Made by a program: the position numbers and the translations under genes
Assembly: GCA_044227705.1 (NCBI GenBank)
Contig: JBGAWE010000279.1
Location: 1-5,073, forward strand
Source of the DNA: JANOQP01 sp044227705
GTDB lineage: Bacteria; Bacteroidota; Bacteroidia; Chitinophagales; Saprospiraceae
DNA: 5,073 nt
Reading direction: 5' to 3'
The notes under the pieces: model-generated
Database searches by the model: none
What the model was told of the DNA's origin: nothing
The model's input: only the letters and a program-made list of their open reading frames with translations
Part shown: one piece after another, positions 1-5,073 of the stretch
Position numbering within the stretch: position 1 is the first letter of the stretch
Layout of the letters: each line of letters begins with the position of its first letter

Positions 1-1
1 G

Positions 2-214
2 GGTGAAAGAGGCAACGGCCGTGCAGCCGCCCTGCCCCGTCGCGGTGACGGTATAGGTCGTCGTGGCGGTCGGTGAGACTTGGGTGAAACTGGCGGTCGC
101 CCCGTTGCTCCACGCGAAGCTGGTGCCGCCGGAGGCCGTCAGCGTGACCGTCTGGTCGCTGCAAATCGAGTTGCCGCCGCCCAAAAGCTGGATGGCGGGC
201 GAGGGAGGTTGCGC
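2..214 (-). other. Ig-like/PKD-like module 3 (cut by window edge)
   Basis: Residues 1620-1690. It reads LGGGNSICSDQTVTLTASGG, then TSFAWSNGATASFTQVSPTA and TTTYTVTATGQGGCTAVASF, and runs off the window just as the final strand should end. It shares TLTASGGTSF and the closing G-C-T with module 2. More such modules and a C-terminal sorting domain may follow beyond base 1, but none is visible. Confidence 0.8.
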
Positions 215-3200
215 GACTTTCACCGTCCGCAGCGCGAAGCCGGTGCAGCCGTTCGCGTCGGTGACGACGACCGAAAAGGCCGTTTGCCCCGTCGGCGCGA
301 CGGTGATGGAGTCCGTCGTCTCGCCCGTCGACCATTCGAACGAAGTTCCGCCGGAGGCAGTCAGCGTGGTCGAATCGCCCGAACAGATGCTCGAATCGCC
401 CGAAATCGCGGCCGTCGGCAGCGGATTTACGGTGATGGTGGCCGTGTCGGCGTCGGTGCAGCCGTTCGCGTCGGTGACGAGGAGGATGTAGTCGCCCGTC
501 GCCGCCGGGCAGGCCGTCGGGGCGGGGGAGAGGGGGTTGTCCAGGCCGTTGCCGTCCCAGAGGAAGCTCGCGCCGGGGGGCTGGCTCGAGCCGCCGAGCG
601 TCGCGCAACCACCCGCGCAGACCGACATGTCGGCACCCGCATCGGCTTCCGTCGCTTGGTGGATGTCCGTGATTTTTGAAATCGAGCTCGCGCAGCCGCC
701 GTCGTCAATCGAGAGCGAGACCGTTTGCGCGCCGGGCGAATCGAACAGGAAGCCGACGAGCGTCCCGTCCAAGTTTTGATACACGAGATTGCCCGCCGTC
801 GCCGACCAGGTGTTGACGGCGGCCAAGCTCTCCGAGCCGGTGAATTGGAAAAAGACCGTGTCGTTTTGGCAGGAAAGCCCCGTCGGCACGAAGTCCGCGA
901 CCGGTGCTGCAGCCTGGTGCAGCACGAACGTGTCGGCGATGGCACAGCCGAAAACGTCCGTCAAGCTGACGCGGAAGGTGTCCGCCGCGTGCTGGAGGAG
1001 CGCGTCGAAGTGGAGGCTGTTGCTCAAAAGGACGGGGTTCGAGTAGTTCGACGTGGTCGAAATCGCGAAGCCCGTGAGGCTGTTGTTCGTCGTGAAACCA
1101 GCCGCGACCGACGTCGAGGCGCAGAGGAAATGGTCGTTTTCATCCGCCAAAAAGACGAGCTTCGGGTGGCCGCCGACCGTTGCCGACGTGTCGAATGTGC
1201 AGAGCGAACCGGCCTGATAGCGCACTTTCAGTGGATAGTTCCCCGCGCCGAGGCCGCTGAAAACCCCGCTCGGCAGCCACGACTGCCCGCCGTCGATGCT
1301 GAACTCGACGGCCGGGCCGCCGCCCGCGACGGACACCGAAACCGAGCCGTCCGAGGCGCAATCGGTCGAGTTTGTGGTCGAAATCGACAGTTTCGGGCCT
1401 AATTGCTCAAAGACGTCGACCTCGATTTCCGTCGTGTCCGCGCAGCCGATGCCGTCGTCGAAGATGACCGTGTAGGTGGTCGTGGCGGGCGGCGAGGCCA
1501 GCGGGTTGGCGATGTTCGTCGCGCTCAAACCCGTCGCGGGCGACCACGAAAGGTGCTGCTGCGTCCCGTTGATTTGAAGTTGAACAGAATCCCCAAAACA
1601 GACGCTCACGGGCGACGCGGCCGGGCCGACGACCTCGCAAGCGTATAGACAAATATGTTTCGTCGTGTCGCATTGCCCGTAGTCGAGCACGATGCAGTCC
1701 GTCCAGCCCGTGGGCGTGGTCGGGCTGTCGGTGGTCGGCCGCGTGCCGGGCGGCGTGACGAAGCGGAGGCGGTAGCTGCCCTGTTTCAGCCCGTCAAAGG
1801 CGTACTTGCCGGCCGCATCGGTGAGTGTCGAGTCGATGGGCGTGTTCGCGTTCGGGCAGTCGTCGTATAGGTAGACTTTGACGTTCGGTGCCGGGGTGTC
1901 GCCCGGGCCGAACTGGCCGTTGCCGTCCGCGTCGTTGCAGGCGATGGACCGGATGAGCGCGCACGAAACCGGGATGTTGTTGTAGCGGATGAACGGGTCG
2001 CCCGCGTCGAGGTTGAATTGCAGGAAGTACGGGTTGGCCGCGCAGTCGCCCGTCTGGAAGGTGCCGCCCGCGTCGAGCGGCTCGCCGAGGGTGGTCTCGC
2101 CGTTGGCGATTCCGTCCTTGTCGATGGGCGATGCGTCGGTGCCGGTCGGGTCGAACGCGCCGGGCTGCGGCAGGCACGTCGAGCTGATGGGGAACCCGCC
2201 CGGGTGGACGTAGGTGATGGTGTAAATCCCCGGCGTCCCGTCGGTGTTGAACCAGTATTGGCCCGTCGTGCCGTCCAGCCCGTTGATGAAATAGACCTGC
2301 CCCGGCCCGCTGACCTCGATGTGGCCGCCGGTCAGCAGCCCGTTCGTCTTGTCGCAATAGATGTGGCCAATGGGGTCGAACTGCGGGTAGTGGAGGATGG
2401 CCTCGTAGTCGTGGTCGTCCTCGTCGCCCTGCTCGTTGTCAACGGTGTTGTTTCCGCCCACGTGGTCGTTGTGCGGGTCGCCGTCGGGCTTCGAGTCGAT
2501 GTCCGTCCGCACGATGCCCGCCGTGTCGGTCGCCGCGCTTATCTCGGCAATGTTGACCGCCGACGTGATGGTCGACAAATCCGGCACCTTGAACTTAATG
2601 TCGATGAAAAACTCGGCCCCCGGCTCGAGGACGGCATTGCCGAAAGAATAGGTCGCCGTCCCGTTCGCGCTGATCGTCCAACTCGGGTCGATGAGGTCAA
2701 GGCCAGCGGGCAGAAGGTCGGTCACGACCATGTTCTTCGCCCCGATGTTCCCCTGATTGATGACCGTAATTCTGAAGGCAATCTGCTCATTGTCAAGCAC
2801 TTGCGGGTCGTAGCCCGGCGTGAGGGTCTTTTTCAAAGCAAGGTCGAACCGCTGCACTTCGAGCACGGCACAGTCCTCGTCGTCCTCGTCGCCGTTCTGG
2901 TTTTGGGTGAAATCGTCGCCGCCCTCGACGTCGTTCGCCGGGTTTTGGTCGGCTTGAGAATCAACATCGGTCGGCGGCTGGTTCGACGGGTTTTGGTCGT
3001 CGTCGGCCGCCGAGATTTCAGCCGGGTTCTTGATGAAACTGCCCAAGAACGACGGTTTCACGCCCAAGACCAACCCAACGGTCGTAGAGTTGCCCGGCGC
3101 GATTGGCCCCGCGACGGTCGTGGTCAACAGCCCGCTCGCCAGCGACCAGCCCGCGTTTTTCAGCGGGTCGAAATCCATGCCCGACGGCAAGTAGTCCGTG

Positions 3201-5071
3201 ATTTGGATGCTGTACGCGGTCTTCAATCCCTGATTCAAAACTTGGAGGGAGAAGGCCACGTCGTCGCCCGGTTCGAAGAATGCCGGTTGCCCGCTCGCCA
3301 GCCGCTTGACGAGCGCGAGGTCGAACGGCTGGAAGCAGTTGTCGACGGTCAAATTGAGCACGACGACCGAGTCGCAGCCGCCGACAGCGGTCAAGGTGTC
3401 GCGGTAGACGCCGCTGGCCGCGAGGTTTTTGCCATCAAAAAGGAAGGTCTGCCCCGCGCAGACGGCCGCCGAGAGGCTGGTCTGCAGGGCGGGCGCGACG
3501 GTCAAATTGAGCACGACGACCGAGTCGCAGCCGCCGGCAGCGGTCAGGGTGTCGCGGTAGACGCCGCTGGTCGCGAGGCTCTTTCCGTCGAAAAGGAAGG
3601 CCTGCCCCGCGCAGACGGCCGCCGAGAGGCTGGTCTGCAGGGCGGGGGTCAGGGTGTCGCGATAAATCCCGCTCGTCGCGAGGCTCTTTCCGTCGAAGAG
3701 GAAGGCCTGCCCCGCGCAGACGGCGGCCGAGAGGCTGGTCTGCAGGGCGGGCGCGACGGTCAAATTGAGCACGACGACCGAGTCGCAGCCGCCCGAAGCG
3801 GTCAGGGTGTCGCGGTAGATCCCGCTGGTCGCGAGGCTTTTTCCGTCGAAGAGGAAGGCCTGCCCCGCGCAGACGGTCGCCGAGAGATTGGTCTGCAGCG
3901 CGGGCGCGACGGTCAGGTTGAGCACGACGACCGAGTCGCAGCCGCCCGCAGCGGTCAGGGTGTCGCGATAAATCCCGCTCGTCGCGAGGCTCTTTCCGTC
4001 GAAGAGGAAGGCCTGCCCCGCGCAGACGGCCGCCGAGAGGCTGGTCTGCAGGGCGGGCGCGACGGTCAGGTTGAGCACGACGACCGAGTCGCAGCCGCCG
4101 GCAGCGGTCAGGGTGTCGCGATAAATCCCGCTCGTCGCGAGGCTCTTTCCGTCAAAGAGGAAGGCCTGCCCCGCGCAGACGGCGGCAAAAACCTGAGTTG
4201 ACTGCACGGAACAGCAAAATGCCTTCCCGCTCCCAAAAACGCATAGTGGCACATCGCTACCGCCCCAGCCGAGAGTTGTGAGTTGCTGCCCGACATTGGC
4301 GTTTTCGGAGTTTGGCTGGGTAAAAGGGTCGCCATAGACAGGCATCAACTCGACGGAATCCCCGGTGCAAACCCCACCGTTTTCAAAAGTGAACAGCGGG
4401 ACGTTCTGCCCTTTTTGGTACAGCAAATTGCTTGTGCCGCCAGAGGCGAGACCGAATGAGATGTAGTCAAATGCCGCGCTTTCAGAAGGGTGATTGAATC
4501 GGCTGTTTTGCTCATAGTCTACCCCGGCAACGAGAGCGGTTAGGCCCGAAACTTGGAAGCCGCCGGTTGGCACTTTGATGGTTATTTGCTGGGTAGATGT
4601 GATATTCAGGGGCACGACCCATGTCGTGTCCGGGGTCATGGAGACCTCGAACGTCTTTTTGTCGGGCAGAAGCCTCAACTGATATTCGACCAAGCAAGTG
4701 GCGGGAGGCGGTAGCGCGGCGCAGGCCGCCCGCCCCGTCCCGGCGACGCAGACCGGCGCGTCGCTCGCGCCCCAGCCGAGGACGGTGAGCTGCTGGCCGA
4801 CGTTCGCCGAGCGCGAGTTGGGCGCGGCGAACGGGTCGCCGAAGACCGCCATCAGCCCGATCGAGTCGCCGGTGCAGACGCCCGAGTTCTGGAACGTGAA
4901 AAGGCCCGTCCTCACCCCTTTTTGAAAGGGAATGGCCGTCGTGCCGCCGCTCGTCAGGCCGAACGAGAGGTAGTCGGAGGAGCCTTCCTCGGCGGGCGCG
5001 TTCTCCCGCGCCGTCAGCTCGAAGGTCGCCCCGCCGATCAGGCCCGTCAGGCTCGCCGGCTGGAAGCCGCC
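2..5071 (-). CDS. Internal fragment of a giant modular cell-surface/secreted protein, probable adhesin (partial at both ends)
   Basis: The frame is open for all 1690 codons, and both ends of the gene lie outside the window. Seen in the translation, in order: a duplicated ~169-residue domain (residues 1-290), six Cys-containing repeats of 51 residues (291-578), two DUF11-type domains with acidic tails (579-897), a beta-rich domain plus an SdrD B-like domain (898-1144), an Ig-like domain (1145-1222), a SprB-like repeat (1223-1301), an unassigned module (1302-1385), a PKD-like domain (1386-1472) and three Ig-like modules (1473-1690). I see no catalytic domain and no membrane segment. These module families belong to large exported proteins of Bacteroidota that act in adhesion, gliding or as surface stalks. 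Export by type IX secretion with a C-terminal sorting domain beyond base 1 is likely but is inference. Strand and frame are secure because many family motifs read through continuously. The precise function, substrate and gene name are unknown. Confidence 0.95.
215..424 (-). other. Ig-like/PKD-like module 2 of the C-proximal set
   Basis: Residues 1550-1619. It reads PLPTAAISGDSSICSGDS, TTLTASGGTSFEWSTGETT and VVVTDANGCTGFALRTVKV. It fits the Ig-like domain seen next to CHU_C-type sorting domains: I-C-S-G-D-S-x-x-L-x-A-S-G-G-x-S-F-x-W-S-x-G, then V-T-D-x-x-G-C. The Phe of the GGTSF motif lies 222 bp (74 codons) before the matching residue in the next module. Confidence 0.8.
425..655 (-). other. 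Ig-like/PKD-like module 1 of the C-proximal set
   Basis: Residues 1473-1549. It opens ADAGADMSVCAGGCATLGGS, followed by ASFLWDGNGLDNPLSPAPTA and TGDYILLVTDANGCTDADTA. The A-D-A-G-x-D-x-x-V-C-x-G start is very common in Bacteroidota Ig-like/PKD-like repeats that precede a type IX sorting domain. It shares the VTDANGCT ending with the next module. Its C-A-G-G-C pair gives one more cysteine than usual. Confidence 0.75.
656..916 (-). other. PKD-like domain
   Basis: Residues 1386-1472. It reads APVADFVPTGLSCQNDTVFF, then FTGSESLAAVNTWSA, then FLFDSPGAQTVSLSIDDGGC. The starting A-x-F-x-P-x-x-x-C-x-x-x-x-V-x-F, the central W and the late F-x-x-P-G-x-x-x-V-S-L-x-x-D-x-G-C are PKD landmarks (beta-sandwich modules of surface proteins and secreted enzymes). 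Identification rests on these motifs only. Confidence 0.65.
917..1168 (-). other. Unassigned extracellular module
   Basis: Residues 1302-1385. I do not recognise a family. The segment begins HPKLVFLADENDHFLCAS, is rich in Ser, Thr and Asn (for example SLTGFAISTTSNYSNPVLLS) and ends DTFRVSLTDVFGCAIADTF. The final V-S-L-T-D-x-x-G-C is the usual closing strand of Ig-like or SprB-like repeats in such proteins, and the two cysteines (LCAS and GCAI) sit where an Ig disulfide would. A degenerate Ig/SprB-like repeat is the likeliest reading. Confidence 0.45.
1169..1405 (-). other. SprB-like repeat domain
   Basis: Residues 1223-1301. It reads STDCASDGSVSVSVAGGGP, then VEFSIDGGQSWLPSGVFSGL, then GAGNYPLKVRY and CTFDTSATV. 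The C-x-x-x-G-x-x-x-V...G-G-P ... F-S-I-D-G-G-x-x-W ... F-x-G-L-x-A-G-x-Y pattern matches SprB-type repeats, named after the SprB gliding adhesin of Flavobacterium. One such domain does not show that this protein works in gliding. The eight residues coded by 1300-1277 (S-I-D-G-G-Q-S-W) also fit an Asp-box. Confidence 0.75.
1406..1639 (-). other. Ig-like/PKD-like domain
   Basis: Residues 1145-1222. Motifs are VSVCFGDSVQLQINGT, LSWSPATGLSATNIANPLAS, TTTYTVIFDDGIGCAD and EIEVDV. The C-x-G-D-S-V-x-L start, W-S-P-A-T-G-L centre and T-T-Y-T-V ... G-C end are typical of Ig-like domains repeated before type IX sorting domains in Bacteroidota. The two cysteines (VCFG and GCAD) could form the Ig disulfide. 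It is a structural or binding module with no known ligand. Confidence 0.8.
1640..1957 (-). other. SdrD B-like (CNA-B type) domain
   Basis: Residues 1039-1144. The sequence reads IACNDADGNGQFGPGDTP, then VKVYLYDDC, then STLTDAAGKYAFDGLKQGSY and RLRFVTPPG. This fits the SdrD B consensus: an Asp/Asn/Gly calcium loop (D-x-D-G-N-G), a V-x-L-Y strand, and T-D-x-x-G-x-Y-x-F-x-x-L-x-x-G-x-Y. Such domains act as rigid, calcium-stabilised stalk segments in Gram-positive Sdr proteins and in many Bacteroidota proteins. The usual first residues (G-x-V-W/F-x-D) are replaced by IRSIACND, with an extra cysteine. The domain ends with several cysteines (DCIVLDYGQCDTTKHICLYA). Confidence 0.88.
1958..2380 (-). 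other. Beta-rich domain preceding the SdrD B-like domain
   Basis: Residues 898-1038. It starts FDPIGHIYCDKTNGLLTGG and includes GPGQVYFINGLDGTTGQYWF, PGIYTITYVHPGGFP, STCLPQPGAFDPTGTD, GDCAANPYFLQF and NIPVSCALI. Four cysteines are present. The G-x-I-Y-C-x-x-T-x-G start and the GIYT-T strand resemble carboxypeptidase-regulatory or SdrD B-type (CNA-B-like) prealbumin folds. From memory this segment recurs beside DUF11 in large Saprospiria and cyanobacterial proteins. The exact family is not certain. No enzyme motif is visible. Confidence 0.6.
2381..2851 (-). other. DUF11-type domain 2 with acidic tail
   Basis: Residues 741-897. It starts RFDLALKKTL, has FRITVINQGNIGAKNMVVTD followed by LLPAGLDL, then LEPGAEFFIDIKFKV and NIAEIS. 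It closes with an acidic tail containing TDIDSKPDGDPHNDHVGG and GDEDDHDYEA. It is a clear paralogue of the preceding module, with the same order of landmarks (FDLAL, NQG, TD-LP-G, AEISAA, D-DS, GDEDD), but it is strongly diverged, in contrast to the nearly identical 51-residue repeats upstream. It is a structural surface module by family membership. Confidence 0.88.
2852..3337 (-). other. DUF11-type domain 1 with acidic tail
   Basis: Residues 579-740. It opens with PFDLALVKRL and continues with VLNQGLKTAYSIQITDYLP, then APGNSTTVGLVL; this matches the DUF11 pattern (FDLAL-K ... V.N.G...A..v.vtD.LP.G). It closes with an Asp-rich segment in which TDVDS, NPANDVEGGDD and NGDEDDEDCA can be read. 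DUF11 is a beta-sandwich repeat of bacterial and archaeal surface proteins; it is a structural, probably spacer, module. Calcium binding by the acidic tail is plausible but not shown. Confidence 0.85.
3338..4201 (-). repeat. Six tandem 153-bp (51-residue) coding repeats, one shortened
   Basis: Residues 291-578. Units in protein order: 4201-4055 (first, 49 residues, divergent start), 4054-3902, 3901-3749, 3748-3644 (short, 35 residues), 3643-3491 and 3490-3338 (last, ends VDN instead of VAP). The invariant core is VCAGQ-(A/T)-FLFDGK, then SG-(I/V)-YRDTLT, then GGCDSVVVLNLTV. The VCAG cysteine codons lie at 4175, 4022, 3869, 3716, 3611 and 3458, giving spacings of 153, 153, 153, 105 and 153. 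Each full unit has two cysteines, which could pair. Repeats of this pattern (C-x-G-x-x-F-x-F-x-G ... SG-x-Y-x-DTL ... GCDS) are, from memory, common in large extracellular Bacteroidota proteins. A role as extended beta-rich spacer is inference. The first two units differ at only 2 of 126 compared bases (4055-4180 against 3902-4027), both silent, which points to recent expansion or conversion. Confidence 0.95.
3644..3748 (-). repeat. Truncated fourth repeat unit (in-frame loss of 48 bp)
   Basis: Residues 442-476. The unit runs normally through SGIYRDTLT and then jumps straight to PALQT, the start of the next unit. The 16 residues missing relative to its neighbours begin AAGGCDSVV and end LTVA, so the unit keeps the VCAG cysteine but loses the GCDS cysteine and the last strand. 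The loss is a multiple of three and leaves the frame intact. Its central codons match the first and second units (ataaatcccgct on the plus strand) rather than the fifth and sixth (gtagacgccgct). Confidence 0.95.
4202..4711 (-). other. Domain unit B (second, complete copy of the ~169-residue domain)
   Basis: Residues 121-290. It starts after a short Pro-rich linker (PPPAT) and contains strands such as YQLRLLPDKKTFEV, then the part homologous to unit A (GGFQ onwards), with GVCTGDS, YGDPF, ANVGQQLT and LGWGG. It ends at a Cys-Cys pair just before the 51-residue repeats. The N-terminal ~50 residues presumably also exist in unit A, beyond the window edge. A beta-sandwich binding module, perhaps cohesin-like in general organisation, is possible, but the family is not established. 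Base composition is unusual: bases 4201-4680 are about 54% GC by hand count, against about 70% for 4741-5040, and codons such as CTA, TCA, ATA and ACA that are scarce elsewhere occur here. Confidence 0.75.
4712..5071 (-). other. Domain unit A (first copy of a ~169-residue duplicated domain, N-terminal part cut by window edge)
   Basis: Residues 1-120. It aligns without gaps to unit B at an offset of exactly 507 bp (169 codons); over 118 aligned residues I count 69 identities (about 58%). Shared motifs include GVCTGDS, FGDPF/YGDPF followed by PNS, ANVGQQLT and LGWG. Two cysteines are shared (in GVCTGDS and in the xPxCV segment). The pattern of hydrophobic strands and Gly/Asn turns suggests a secreted beta-sandwich fold. 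I recall similar segments in large Saprospiria proteins but cannot name a Pfam family. Its DNA is about 70% GC, in contrast to unit B. Confidence 0.75.
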
Positions 5072-5073
5072 CG

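Noticed and set aside
63..679. Plus-strand open frames of 142 and 199 codons
   Set aside because: They lie opposite the Ig-like modules of the real gene. The second is Arg/Ala/Gly-rich in the way expected of shadows in GC-rich DNA, and neither shows a family motif.
427..945. Minus-strand open frame of 172 codons, and a similar one of 187 codons at 1794-2357
   Set aside because: Both are in other frames of the same strand as the large gene, are Arg/Pro-rich and resemble no family; the large frame carries PKD/Ig and SdrD B motifs over the same bases.
1277..1300. Sialidase-type enzyme suggested by an Asp-box (S-I-D-G-G-Q-S-W)
   Set aside because: Only one such motif is present, with no sialidase active-site features, and the surrounding residues fit a SprB-like repeat, where this sequence type is common.
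3644..3660. Frameshift or pseudogene at the shortened repeat
   Set aside because: The missing segment is 48 bp, so the frame is kept and all downstream modules are intact.
2018..4201. A 727-residue plus-strand protein
   Set aside because: It is the exact codon complement of the minus-strand gene, starts at a TTG, has low-complexity Arg-rich content and no recognisable domain, while the opposite strand reads as well-known surface-protein modules without interruption.
3338..4201. CRISPR array or satellite DNA
   Set aside because: The repeat period is 153 bp, with no unique spacers and no short palindromic repeat; the period is a multiple of three and each unit encodes the same protein module.
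1..5073. Promoters, ribosome binding sites, terminators, tRNA/rRNA genes, insertion sequences
   Set aside because: The whole window is coding on the minus strand. I saw no RNA gene-like sequence, transposase-like reading frame or inverted-repeat-bounded element, and no non-coding gap that could hold regulatory sites.

Overview
The window lies wholly inside one very large gene on the minus strand. Reading the complement from base 5071 down to base 2 gives 1690 codons with no stop, and neither a start nor a stop codon of the gene is present. I checked every triplet of this frame by hand. The translation is a cysteine-containing, Thr/Ser/Gly/Asp-rich, beta-sandwich type surface protein with recognisable modules throughout. 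There is no intergenic DNA, RNA gene, promoter, terminator, mobile element or CRISPR array to report.

The module vocabulary is that of giant secreted or cell-surface proteins of Bacteroidota, especially Saprospiria-like lineages: Cys-containing 51-residue tandem repeats, DUF11, an SdrD B-like domain, a SprB-like repeat, PKD and Ig-like domains. The GC content is high for that phylum (about 70% in many stretches), so a GC-rich member is the best guess. This is inference from module type, not an identification.

Layout in protein order (high to low coordinates): two copies of a ~169-residue domain (5071-4712 partial, 4711-4202); six tandem copies of a 51-residue repeat, the fourth shortened by 16 residues (4201-3338); two DUF11 domains, each ending in an acidic Asp-rich tail (3337-2852, 2851-2381); a beta-rich domain (2380-1958) followed by an SdrD B-like domain with a calcium-loop-like motif (1957-1640); an Ig-like domain (1639-1406); a SprB-like repeat (1405-1169); an unassigned module (1168-917); a PKD-like domain (916-656); and three Ig-like/PKD-like modules of 70-77 residues (655-2, the last cut by the window edge).

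Taken together this looks like a long modular stalk or adhesin. Such proteins are usually exported by the type IX secretion system with a C-terminal sorting domain, which would lie beyond base 1 and is not visible. The most notable points are the nearly identical 153-bp repeats with an in-frame 48-bp deletion in one unit, a sharp drop in GC in one of two paralogous neighbouring domains, and a 2.2-kb antisense open frame in exact codon register that could easily be mistaken for the real gene. I do not see evidence for a new multi-gene system here.
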